Assembly: GCF_964065165.1 (NCBI RefSeq)
Contig: NZ_OZ061550.1
Span: forward strand, 1 to 64,000
Source of the DNA: Levilactobacillus yonginensis
Lineage (GTDB): Bacteria > Bacillota > Bacilli > Lactobacillales > Lactobacillaceae
Length of the DNA stretch: 64,000 nucleotides
Direction: 5' to 3'
This document shows positions 14,379 to 23,769 of the stretch, in pieces. Position 1 is the stretch's first letter; each line of letters starts with the position of its first letter. The position numbers were made by a program, and so were the translations under genes. Under the pieces are notes generated by a model. That model was given only the letters and a program-made list of their open reading frames with translations, did no database searches and was not told the DNA's origin.

Positions 14379-15383
14379 ATGGCAGTTTTAGTTTTAGGTG
14401 GTGCCGGCTACATTGGTTCACACGCAGTTGATCGGTTGGTTGCAAAGGGGTATGACGTGGCGGTTGTTGATAACTTGGTCACGGGGCACCGGGCAGCAGT
14501 CAATGAAAACGCGCGTTTTTATGAAGGTGATGTCCGGGATACGGCGTTCATGAATACCGTGTTTGACCAAGAAAACGTTGAAGGTGTCATTCATTTTGCA
14601 GCTTTCTCAGTTGTTCCTGAATCGATGAAGGATCCGCTCAAGTACTTTGATAACAACACGGCAGGGATGGTTAAGTTGCTCGAAGTGATGGCTAAGCACG
14701 ATGTGAAGAAAATCGTCTTCTCATCGACCGCAGCAACTTATGGTGAACCTAAGCAGGTGCCAATCAAGGAATCGGACCCACAAGTGCCAACTAACCCATA
14801 CGGCGAAAGTAAATTAGCGATGGAAAAGATCATGCACTGGTCAGATGTGGCTTACGGGATTAAGTTCGTGGCCTTACGTTACTTTAACGTGGCGGGGGCT
14901 AAGCCTGACGGCAGCATCGGCGAAGATCACGCACCAGAAACGCATCTCGTCCCAATTATTTTACAAGTAGCTGCTGGTGAACGGGATCAATTACAAATCT
15001 TCGGTGACGACTATCCAACTCCAGACGGAACCAATGTTCGGGACTATGTTCACGTTGTCGATTTAGCTGATGCACATATCTTAGCCTTGGAATACCTAAA
15101 GCAGGGGCACGATAGCGATGCGTTTAACTTGGGTTCTTCAACGGGCTTCTCCAACAAACAAATGTTGGACGCTGCTCGTGAAGTCACTGGTAAGCCAATT
15201 TCAGCAGTCATGGCACCACGCCGCGCTGGTGATCCAAGCACATTGGTTGCAGCTAGCGACAAGGCACGTACCGTTTTAGGTTGGACACCTAAGTATGATG
15301 ATGTGAAAGAAATTATCAAGACGGCTTGGACTTGGAAAGAAAGTCATCCGGCCGGCTATGATGATCGGGGAGGCCAAGCATAA
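14379..15383 (+). CDS. galE: UDP-glucose 4-epimerase
   Basis: 334 aa extended SDR. N-terminal NAD motif [14 protein letters not shown], catalytic Ser/Tyr/Lys in SSTAATYG and [12 protein letters not shown], then [10 protein letters not shown] and the substrate motif [15 protein letters not shown]. Interconverts UDP-galactose and UDP-glucose. Strong GAGGAGG site. Its stop TAA overlaps the galT start by one base. Confidence 0.97.
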   Translation: MAVLVLGGAGYIGSHAVDRLVAKGYDVAVVDNLVTGHRAAVNENARFYEGDVRDTAFMNTVFDQENVEGVIHFAAFSVVPESMKDPLKYFDNNTAGMVKLLEVMAKHDVKKIVFSSTAATYGEPKQVPIKESDPQVPTNPYGESKLAMEKIMHWSDVAYGIKFVALRYFNVAGAKPDGSIGEDHAPETHLVPIILQVAAGERDQLQIFGDDYPTPDGTNVRDYVHVVDLADAHILALEYLKQGHDSDAFNLGSSTGFSNKQMLDAAREVTGKPISAVMAPRRAGDPSTLVAASDKARTVLGWTPKYDDVKEIIKTAWTWKESHPAGYDDRGGQA

Positions 15384-16846
15384 TGACGAGTTTGGATCAA
15401 TTTGTCACGGCGGTGATCGCGTCGCCTTCGCAATATACTGAATTAGATCGAATCTATGTGCATAACCGGGTTCTTGGTTTGGTCGGTGAGGGTGATCCGA
15501 TTGCGGCAAGCGATGACCAATCAACAAGTTTAACCGATGCCTTGGTTAAAACGGCGATTCAAAATGGCAAGATAGAAGCGACTCAATCGGATGAAGATAT
15601 CTTAGCGGATCAATTGATGGATCTTGTGACCCCGTTACCATCCGTATTAAACCAACGTTTTTGGGATAAGTATCAGGTTAGTCCGCAAACGGCAACCGAC
15701 TATTTCTTTAACTTAAGCAAAGCTAATGATTATATCAAGACGCGGGCCATTGCGAAAAACGTGGTCTTTCCAGCAAAAACGCCATTTGGTGACTTAGAGA
15801 TTACCATCAACTTATCAAAGCCTGAAAAGGATCCTAAAGCGATTGCGGCAGCGCGTAACCAACGGCAAGATGGCTATCCACTTTGCCAACTATGTATGCA
15901 GAATGAAGGCTATCTAGGCCGGCTCGGTTACCCAGCACGGAGCAATCACCGAATTATTCGGTTAACACTTGGCGGCAATACTTGGGGTTTCCAATATTCT
16001 CCATATGCTTACTTTAATGAACACTCGATTTTCTTGGATCAAGAGCACCGGCCAATGGTCATTAACCGGCAAACTTTTACCAACTTACTTGAAATTGTTC
16101 AGCAATTTCCACATTACTTTGTGGGCAGTAATGCGGACTTGCCAATTGTTGGTGGTTCAATGCTGTCACACGAGCATTACCAAGGTGGTCGGCACGAATT
16201 TCCAATGATGAAAGCGCCAATTGCACGCACGATTGACTTAGGTATCGCGGGTGTTAAGACTGGGATTGTTAAATGGCCAATGTCGACGATTCGGCTGACG
16301 AGTCAGGACTTGGTTGCATTAACGGATGCCGCTGTGAAGATTCATGAGACGTGGAAGAATTATTCGGACGAGAGTGTGGATGTTCGTGCTTATACGGATG
16401 GCACACGTCATCACACAACGACACCGATTGCGCGCAAAGTTGGTGATGACTACGTATTAGATATCGTTTTGCGTGATAATCAGACATCTGCTGAATTTCC
16501 AGATGGCATCTTTCATCCACATCAGGATGTTCAACATATCAAAAAGGAAAATATTGGCTTGATTGAAGTGATGGGCCGGGCCATTTTACCAGCCCGGTTG
16601 AAGACCGAATTAGCTGAAGTCGGCAAATACTTGTTGGATCAGCCTAATCAAATGGTCGCGATGCATCAAGCATGGGCTGATCAATTGAAGGCCACTAATA
16701 CCATCACCGCTGACAATGTGACGACTGTCATTGATACGGCGGTCGGCAACGTCTTTGCCCGGGTTCTGGCCGATGCTGGGGTCTTTAAGTGGGATGACGC
16801 TGGTGAGGCAGCCTTTGATCGTTTTGTCGCAGCAATGCACGATTAA
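15383..16846 (+). CDS. galT: UDP-glucose-hexose-1-phosphate uridylyltransferase (family 2)
   Basis: 487 aa, the length of the Gram-positive GalT family. Cys pair CQLCMQNEGYLGR, and LSHEHYQGGRHEFPM. Converts galactose-1-phosphate plus UDP-glucose to UDP-galactose and glucose-1-phosphate. Translationally coupled to galE (TAATG). Confidence 0.96.
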   Translation: MTSLDQFVTAVIASPSQYTELDRIYVHNRVLGLVGEGDPIAASDDQSTSLTDALVKTAIQNGKIEATQSDEDILADQLMDLVTPLPSVLNQRFWDKYQVSPQTATDYFFNLSKANDYIKTRAIAKNVVFPAKTPFGDLEITINLSKPEKDPKAIAAARNQRQDGYPLCQLCMQNEGYLGRLGYPARSNHRIIRLTLGGNTWGFQYSPYAYFNEHSIFLDQEHRPMVINRQTFTNLLEIVQQFPHYFVGSNADLPIVGGSMLSHEHYQGGRHEFPMMKAPIARTIDLGIAGVKTGIVKWPMSTIRLTSQDLVALTDAAVKIHETWKNYSDESVDVRAYTDGTRHHTTTPIARKVGDDYVLDIVLRDNQTSAEFPDGIFHPHQDVQHIKKENIGLIEVMGRAILPARLKTELAEVGKYLLDQPNQMVAMHQAWADQLKATNTITADNVTTVIDTAVGNVFARVLADAGVFKWDDAGEAAFDRFVAAMHD

Positions 16847-16864
16847 GTTGTTAATCAAATGAAG

Positions 16865-16955
16865 ACGTGGGGCAACGGGGTGTTGTAGACGCGATTTACC
16901 GATGAGTCATGATTGGTGAATAGTGTCACGCCCAGTTGCCCCACGTTTGTTATTC
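16865..16955 (+). terminator. Long-loop inverted repeat after galT
   Basis: ACGTGGGGCAAC (16865-16876) and GTTGCCCCACGT (16935-16946) are perfect complements 58 bases apart, extended inside by GGGGTG/CACGCCC-like pairing, and followed by TTGTTATT. It could be a terminator or attenuator between galT and galR. The tail is a weak U tract. Confidence 0.5.
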
Positions 16956-16967
16956 AGTGCTAATTAA

Positions 16968-17987
<1,020 letters not shown>

Positions 17988-18181
17988 AATCATCGAGTGT
18001 TCGTGAAATTTGGCAGAAATATCGTAATTAATTAATGTGTCACCAGATTGCTAAAAAGTGGTGCATGACTTTGATGGGGCACTGGTTGGTATTGAATAGC
18101 GCGCGTGAATGGGTTGATTGGTCATGCTACTGCTTTCTAATTAGTTGGTCTGTTTTGCTAAGGTATGAGGCCATAATAACG

Positions 18182-18210
18182 ACAATTGTACCCTTCAAGG
18201 GTATAATTGT
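18182..18210. promoter_or_regulatory. Operator palindrome of the Fic module
   Basis: A 29-base palindrome ACAATTGTACCCTT-C-AAGGGTATAATTGT with a single mismatch pair, containing a TATAAT box, 17 bases before the antitoxin start. The encoded HTH protein is the obvious candidate to bind it. The rest of 17988-18181 holds nothing I recognise. Confidence 0.75.
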
Positions 18211-18226
18211 GAGTGAGGTGATGAAG

Positions 18227-18673
18227 ATGAAAACAACTGCCACAATCCTTAAGGAGATTCGGCAACATTACCAAATTAGTCAGGCAAAGCTGGCAAAGTT
18301 ACTCAACACCTCGGTTAGAACGGTGCAGCACTGGGAACAAGCGGACTACCAACCAAGTGGCACCGCGGTACGTTTGATTCAGATTTTGGCTAAGGACGAT
18401 GAGGTGTATACCGCACTGACAAACCTCGAGGAGGAGAATACGATTATGTATTTAGAACACGATGATCAGAAGTTCACCATCATGGGTGTGCAGTTTCGAA
18501 ATCAAGAGGAATACCGGGCGACCATGAACTCTGTGATTAGCAACATGTATGAGGGCTTTGAACCGACTAAGTTCGATATTGAAATGGCGCAACGCTCATA
18601 TGTTGAGGGGTCACCGACTGCTGAAGAAATGTTGGCTCAGATTCGGGCTGCTAAGTCGACAACTAGCAAATGA
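18227..18673 (+). CDS. XRE-type HTH protein fused to a Fic antitoxin domain
   Basis: 148 aa from ATG 18227, 8 bases after GAGTGAGG. Residues about 5-60 are a helix-turn-helix (ISQAKLAKLLNTSVRTVQHWE) and the C-terminal half resembles small class I Fic antitoxins (FEPTKFDIEMAQRSYVEGS). The inhibitory motif of class I antitoxins is S/T-x-x-x-E-G/N; here the Glu-Gly is kept (SYVEG) but Arg stands at the Ser/Thr position. A strong internal site GAGGAGGAG at 18428-18436 precedes an in-frame ATG at 18446 (start MYLEHDDQKF), so a 75-aa antitoxin-only form may also be made. The stop overlaps fic by four bases (ATGA). Represses its own operon by inference. Confidence 0.75.
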   Translation: MKTTATILKEIRQHYQISQAKLAKLLNTSVRTVQHWEQADYQPSGTAVRLIQILAKDDEVYTALTNLEEENTIMYLEHDDQKFTIMGVQFRNQEEYRATMNSVISNMYEGFEPTKFDIEMAQRSYVEGSPTAEEMLAQIRAAKSTTSK

Positions 18674-19266
18674 AACAATGGGAAGATTACCTTCAACCAA
18701 ATGGTACCTTACGTAACTTATTAGGAATTATGGATGATGAGGAACTTCATCAACTAGAATATGATTACACTGTTGATCGGTCGCAGAAGTTAATTCTAGC
18801 CAAGTATAAGTTGCCAGATGGGCAACAATTAACTGGACAGCAGGTAGGAGGGTTAAAGTTGATTAATGGTTATCTGTTTGGAAAAGTTTACGACTGGGCG
18901 GGTCACTATCGCGAAGTTGATTTCAACAAGACTGCGAATGGCGTGGTGACGTTTTTCCACCCGGTGGCTTTATTTGGTAATGCTGAAATGGATATTCAAC
19001 GTCAACTCGATAATTTTGCGATGTTACCGAATGACCGGGAACAGCTTGCACAGGCGTTGGGACAAGTTGTCACCGAAATCAACATGTTTCATCCGTTTCG
19101 GGAAGGTAATGGCCGCACGACGCGGCTGTTTACTGAGGTTTTGGCTTGGCAGCATGGTTTTGACATCAACTATACCCAGGCACAGCAGGATGCTTACATG
19201 CAAGCGTCAATTCAAGATGATGCTGAGATGATGGCACAGGTGTTCCTGGAAGTACTAACCAAATAG
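18670..19266 (+). CDS. fic: Fic/DOC-family toxin (AMP-transferase type)
   Basis: 198 aa. The catalytic loop FHPFREGNGRTTR near residues 137-149 matches HPFxxGNGRxxR completely, so an active nucleotidyl transferase is expected. The flap region GHYREVDFNKT lies before it. Class I layout: antitoxin encoded immediately upstream. Targets of such toxins include DNA gyrase and topoisomerase IV, or EF-Tu for Doc; the target here cannot be told from sequence. Confidence 0.9.
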   Translation: MKQWEDYLQPNGTLRNLLGIMDDEELHQLEYDYTVDRSQKLILAKYKLPDGQQLTGQQVGGLKLINGYLFGKVYDWAGHYREVDFNKTANGVVTFFHPVALFGNAEMDIQRQLDNFAMLPNDREQLAQALGQVVTEINMFHPFREGNGRTTRLFTEVLAWQHGFDINYTQAQQDAYMQASIQDDAEMMAQVFLEVLTK

Positions 19267-19310
19267 ATCAATTATTGTTAGTCGTAATACTAAGAATGGT
19301 CTTAAAGTAA

Positions 19311-19359
19311 AACAACAAGTGCACTCGGAAATTTCTAATCTGAGTGCACTTGTTGTTTT
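19311..19359. terminator. Bidirectional terminator fic / chimeric transposase
   Basis: AACAACAAGTGCACTC and GAGTGCACTTGTTGTT arms with a loop of about 15 bases and T tracts in both directions. Confidence 0.8.
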
Positions 19360-19399
19360 AGTTTAGTGAGATATATGACGTTTGTCGCAGCGGTCAATT

Positions 19400-20734
19400 T
19401 TACTGCTTGAGTGGGCCACTAACTTTTCGTTTATATTCGGATGGGGTGGTCTTTAGGTATTTTTTAAACAGACGAAAGAGTGATGAGGTGTTTTGATATC
19501 CGATGATGTCGCAAATGTCAGCGAGTGTACAGTTAGTCTTGATCATCAGATTTTGGGCAGCAGAAATTCGGCGGCGGTCAACAAGTTCTTTAAAGGTCTT
19601 GCCCGTCGCTTCTTTTAATTTGTTACCCAGATAATTCGTATTATAAGAGAACTTGGCGCTGACATCACGTAATGTCACGCTTGGAAATTGTTCTTTGTGG
19701 TGGGCGGTGCGCTTGAGATACTTATTAAAGTTCTCAATCAGGTTAGTGGAGTATAGTGACTGCCGGATAGCTGGTGGAAAGTCCATGAAAGTGAGTAAAT
19801 TCGGCATTTTAAGCAGATCTTTGATTAATTTGGGATAGGTCTGATGCCAGTTGTTGGCGAACTCATTCAGTTTCAGTTCGGCTGCTTCACGGTTGGCGGC
19901 CCGATGAACTTGTTTAAAGTCACTGATCACGGCCTTGCGGTCTTTTACGCGAACCTTGTTCATCAGATTCCGCCCAACATGAACCAGGCAACGTTGTCGT
20001 TTGGCTTTAGGGAAATGCCGATTCAAGCCTTCATCCAAACCAACTAACCCATCGGCCACAAACAACAGCACATCTTTAACGCCCTGCTTGATCAAGGTTC
20101 CCAGCAGTTCAGTCCAGATTCCAGTCGATTCCGTTGGCGCCACTTGGTAGTTCAGCACTTCTTTCGTACCATCTGGACGAATGCCAATCGCAATATGAAC
20201 GGCTTCTTTTTGAACGGTATCCCGCTTTAACGGCAAGTAAGTGGCATCTAAGAAGATGGCCGCATATTGTGAAGCCAGTCGACGTTGCTGGAAAGCTTGA
20301 ACCTGTTCATTGACGGCTTTAGTCATGTTGGAAACCGTGGCTTTGGAGTAGTGAGCACCGTACATTTTCTCAATGAGTTCGGCAATTTCAGCAGTGGTAA
20401 TTCCCTTGGTATACAACTGAATGACCGTTGTTTCTAAATTATCACTGTGCCGACCGTAGGCTGGCAAGGTGTGATTTTCAAACCGGCCATTGCGATCTCG
20501 AGGAATGGTTAAGTTAAGTTGGCCGTACTTCGTATCAAACGAGCGCTCATAACTGCCGTTGCGGTTATTACCAGTGTTAATCCCAGCGTATGAGTAGCGT
20601 TCGTAACCCAAAAACTCTGCCAATTCGGTTTGAAGCAGCTGGTTAATCGCAATTTCGAGGTGGTGACGAAAAACTTCGTCCAAATCTTGCTTTTGGGCTA
20701 GTGCAGCGATAATTTCTGTGGTAAGTTCATTCAT
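19400..20734 (-). CDS. IS256-family transposase fused in frame to AraC-family DNA-binding domain
   Basis: 444 codons. Residues 1 to about 350 are an IS256-type Mutator transposase (MNELTTEIIAALAQKQDLDE; first DDE Asp in FLDATYLPLKRD, second in LFVADGLVGLDEGL, Glu in STNLIENFNKYLKRT). The frame then passes without a stop into about 94 residues of an AraC double HTH (VTLRDVSAKFSYNTNYLGN; LADICDIIGYQNTSSLFRLF; LKTTPSEYKRK). The junction is near 19683, after KEQFP, where a normal IS256 transposase has about 40 more residues. So the IS lost its 3' end while the regulator lost its sensor domain. The regulator next to lacA was probably the lactose-gene activator. The transposase start is good: GGAGG ahead of ATG. 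Whether the chimera binds DNA is unknown. Confidence 0.85.
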   Translation of the reverse strand: MNELTTEIIAALAQKQDLDEVFRHHLEIAINQLLQTELAEFLGYERYSYAGINTGNNRNGSYERSFDTKYGQLNLTIPRDRNGRFENHTLPAYGRHSDNLETTVIQLYTKGITTAEIAELIEKMYGAHYSKATVSNMTKAVNEQVQAFQQRRLASQYAAIFLDATYLPLKRDTVQKEAVHIAIGIRPDGTKEVLNYQVAPTESTGIWTELLGTLIKQGVKDVLLFVADGLVGLDEGLNRHFPKAKRQRCLVHVGRNLMNKVRVKDRKAVISDFKQVHRAANREAAELKLNEFANNWHQTYPKLIKDLLKMPNLLTFMDFPPAIRQSLYSTNLIENFNKYLKRTAHHKEQFPSVTLRDVSAKFSYNTNYLGNKLKEATGKTFKELVDRRRISAAQNLMIKTNCTLADICDIIGYQNTSSLFRLFKKYLKTTPSEYKRKVSGPLKQ

Positions 20735-20822
20735 GGGGAATGCCTCCTGTGATGTTTTCTGTGGTTACTAAATATCATAAGGGAAGGCATTCCCTATTTC
20801 TATACAATTCAGAAATCTTTTA

Positions 20823-20851
20823 TGCATTTACACAAGATATTTTACGCTCTC
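20823..20851. repeat. IS256-type terminal inverted repeat
   Basis: The sequence TGCATTTACACAAGAT continues to ACGCTCTC and matches, with a few changes, the element end at 52131 and the solo end at 57551-57577. It marks the 5' edge of the IS256 copy carrying the chimeric ORF. Confidence 0.65.
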
Positions 20852-20877
20852 TTAAAAAGCTTCACTTATAATAATAC

Positions 20878-20901
20878 GCTTTCATTAGCGCTAATAAAAG
20901 C
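20878..20901. promoter_or_regulatory. Palindromic site upstream of lacA
   Basis: 24-base palindrome GCTTTCATTAG/CGCTAATAAAAGC (one mismatch pair) centred on AGCGCT, resembling a cre box or LacI-type operator. A possible promoter TTACAT-16-TATCAT follows at about 20970-20998. Otherwise 20852-21046 is AT-rich with no gene. Confidence 0.5.
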
Positions 20902-21046
20902 AGTAATGAATATAAACAAAACGTAAATAATGTTTACTTGTATTTAGTAATTATTTTAGTAAAACGGGTTACATTCGTAAATGAAAGTGCTATCATAAAG
21001 ATCTGTTAAAGCGTAATTAAGTTGATAGAAGTGAGGGTGCGTTTGA

Positions 21047-22343
21047 ATGTCCAATCCATCAAAGACAACAGAATTTTTGCATGGTGGTGATTATAATCCA
21101 GACCAGTGGCTTTACCAACCCGAGGTGATTAAGCAGGATTTTAAAGCGTTTAAGGCTGCTAAGTTAAATACGGTGACATTGGGAATCTTTGCTTGAGACA
21201 AGTTAGAGCCTGCTGAGGGGCAGTATGATTTTAGCTGGTTAGATCAAATTTTCGATTGTGCCGAAGCCCAAGGGACTAAGATCATTTTGTCGACGCCAAG
21301 CGGGGTTCGTCCACGCTGGTTAGCTGAGAAATATCCAGAAGTGTTACGTGTCAATGAACACGGACAGCGAAATCAATTCGGCGAGCGACATAATCACTGT
21401 TACACATCGCCAGTTTACCGAGAAAAGGTTCAAATGATTAACCAGAAGTTGGCGGAACGTTACGGTCAACGACCAAGCTTGCTGCTATGGCATATCTCTA
21501 ATGAATATGGCGGTGCTTGTTACTGTGATTTGTGCCAGCAAGCCTTTCGTCATTGAGTTCAAAAAAAGTATCAAACGTTAGCCAATTTGAACCATGCTTA
21601 CTGTGGTGCTTTTTGGAGCCACGATTATGCAAGTTGGGATCAGATTCAGGCACCGTCGCCGCTGGGTGATACGAATGTAATGGGACTTAACCTGGATTGG
21701 CATCGTTTTGTAACAGACCGGACGATTGACTTTTTTGATAATGATATCAAACCGTTACGAGCGCTGACACCTAATATCCCTGTGACAGCCAATTTTATGG
21801 GTGGCAACCCATCAGAATCACACGTCTTTTATGATTTAGATTATCAGAAGTTTGCGAAGCATGTCGATATTGTGAGTTGGGATTCATATCCTAATTGGAG
21901 TAATGGTTACGAAAGTACGGCCCACTTGGCCATGAAAACTGCTTTGATGAATGACGTGATGCGGAGCCTCAAGCATGATAACTACTTGATTATGGAAAGT
22001 ACACCGTCACAGGTTAATTGGCACCCATATAATCGTGCCAAACGACCAGGCATGCACGAAATGGGGATCTTGCAACAGGTTGCCCATGGCGCCGACTCAG
22101 TTTTGTATTTCCAACTACATCAATCATTAGGAGTTTCTGAAATGTTTCATAGCGCCGTCATTGCCAACCATCGTGGCTCAAATACGCGGGCATTTAAGGA
22201 CGTTCAAAAAGTTGGTCAGGACTTACAAAGCTTACAGGCCGCGCATGGAACGACCAGAACTGCAGCTAAAGTCGCTATTGTCTTTGATTATGACAACATG
22301 TGGGGCTTGGATGATGCCCGCAACTACGCTAACGAAACTAAAA
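21047..22343 (+). pseudogene. lacA: GH42 beta-galactosidase LacA, two UGA stops and 3' truncation
   Basis: Start ATG 21047 after GTGAGGG. The reading frame follows GH42 (GGDYNPDQWLYQPEVI; LLWHISNEYGG with the acid/base Glu; CYCDLCQQAFRHW-type Cys cluster; the nucleophile region LIMESTPSQVNWHPYN). Two TGA stops at 21194-21196 (GIFA-stop-DKLEP) and 21554-21556 (FRH-stop-VQKK) fall where the family has Trp. The gene breaks off at about residue 432 where an IS3 element begins; a full LacA is near 650-690 aa. Not functional. Confidence 0.9.
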
Positions 22344-22424
22344 TGGATGTAAGCTGATTCCTGAGACAACTTTTAAGAGAGGGTATAATGAATAAATCGT
22401 CTCTCAAAAGGAAGGAATTTTTAC

Positions 22425-22688
22425 ATGCCAACTCGTTACGACAAAGAATTCAAACAAAACATCATCAACCTATATAAACAAGGCGAATCAGCCGCCCAAC
22501 TGGCCAGAGAATATGGAATTGGCTATTCAACCGTTCATAAGTGGATCCAGGGCCAAGCCAAAACTCAATCCGGTAAATCGCCAGACGAAATTAAAGCGAT
22601 GGAAAAGCGGCTGGCTTCCCTGTCTGAGAAGAACGAAATCCTAAAAAAGCCCTGGGCTTCCTTGCGCAGAAGTAACCAATATTTTTGA
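22425..22688 (+). CDS. IS3-family transposase OrfA
   Basis: 87 codons: HTH (EFKQNIINLYKQGESAAQLA; YGIGYSTVHKWIQG) then a leucine-zipper-like KRLASLSEKNEILKK. It contains A-AAA-AAG in the frame suited to -1 frameshifting, but the -1 frame reads ALGFLAQK and stops, and orfB is in the third frame. The expected family ending is ALGFLAQK, so one A is probably missing from the A tract and orfA/orfB fusion may be impaired. Confidence 0.75.
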   Translation: MPTRYDKEFKQNIINLYKQGESAAQLAREYGIGYSTVHKWIQGQAKTQSGKSPDEIKAMEKRLASLSEKNEILKKPWASLRRSNQYF

Positions 22689-22728
22689 TTACATTCACCA
22701 AGAAAGCCATCACCACCAGGTAACCAAG

Positions 22729-23571
22729 ATGTGCCGAATCCTCGGTGTTTCCAGAGCTCAGTATTATCGTTATCGATCCCCCAAACCTTCAAAACGCCGG
22801 GCCGAAGATGCGGACTTGAAACAACGGATTCTGCGGATCTTTGCGGAATTTAAGCAGCGATACGGTGTTATGAAGATCCACCATGAATTGAATCTGGAAC
22901 TTCAACCACTGCAGCTTCGGTGCAGTACACGACGGATTTCCCGGCTCATGAAGGAACTGGATATCCACTCCGTTACCGTCAATAAGTGGAAAGCGGCTTC
23001 GGCTTCCAAAACCAAGGTTGAACAGCGTCCCAACTTGCTTAAGCAGGATTTCTCGACCACTGGTTTAAATCAAAAATGGACCGCTGATATGACCTATATT
23101 CAAACGAAGCGTAATGGCTGGTGTTACTTATCAACCATCATGGATCTGCACTCAAGACGAATTATCGGCTATTCATTCTCAAAAAAGATGGATATTGATT
23201 TAGTCTTAAAGACCCTGGAAAGCGCGGTTAAAAATCGAACCATTACTGGGGACCTGATTATCCACACAGACTTAGGATCACAGTACACCAGCGATGATTA
23301 CAACCAACGGTTAACAGAACTACATATCCGCCACTCTTACAGCCGTAAGGGGTGTCCATACGATAATGCACCAATGGAATCTTTTCATGCTTCCCTCAAA
23401 AAGGAATGTGTTTATCCAGTGCCGGTCTTTGAGAATTATGAAACTGCCGCTGCTGTCCTTTTTGAATATGTGCATGCTTTCTACAATAGGAAGAGAATTC
23501 ATAGTTCACTGGGCTACCAGACCCCCTTACAAGTTGAAATCGCAACACTTACGAGCCAAATGGCCGCCTGA
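22729..23571 (+). CDS. IS3-family transposase OrfB
   Basis: 280 aa with the integrase core: first Asp in KWTADMTYIQT, second in IIHTDLGSQYTS, Glu in APMESFHASLKKE, and the ending YNRKRIHSSLGYQTP. The frame is open upstream of the first ATG back into the orfA overlap (INIFDYIHQES-like), consistent with production as an OrfAB fusion. Confidence 0.85.
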   Translation: MCRILGVSRAQYYRYRSPKPSKRRAEDADLKQRILRIFAEFKQRYGVMKIHHELNLELQPLQLRCSTRRISRLMKELDIHSVTVNKWKAASASKTKVEQRPNLLKQDFSTTGLNQKWTADMTYIQTKRNGWCYLSTIMDLHSRRIIGYSFSKKMDIDLVLKTLESAVKNRTITGDLIIHTDLGSQYTSDDYNQRLTELHIRHSYSRKGCPYDNAPMESFHASLKKECVYPVPVFENYETAAAVLFEYVHAFYNRKRIHSSLGYQTPLQVEIATLTSQMAA

Positions 23572-23769
23572 TTTAATGCTTTCCATGGTTCAAATAAGTT
23601 ATTAATCACGATTAATGATTTATTTGAGCTGTGGCAGGTAAACGCGGTTCTGAATGTCTCTTAAAACCTGTCTCAAATATTGACTTCAATCCAAATATTT
23701 CTCAAATATTTCATACCGAAACCCGCATTTATTTGGCGGATATCGGCACGCTGGGAGGCGTTTTATAAA

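Larger units (their letters stand above)
22344..23693 (+). mobile_element. IS3-family element, 1350 bp
   Basis: Imperfect terminal repeats begin TGGATGTAAGC and, read inward from the right end, TGGATTGAAGTC, both followed by TGAGACA and TTTTAAGAGA. Contains orfA (22425-22688) and orfB (22729-23571). It sits in the 3' part of lacA and just before lacS. The right 600 bases are repeated at 32841-33439, which allowed the right boundary to be placed. Confidence 0.85.

Noticed and set aside
21194..21556. UGA recoding as tryptophan in lacA
   Set aside because: All other genes use UGA as stop normally (for example the Fic antitoxin gene), and lacA is truncated by an IS, so loss of function is simpler.
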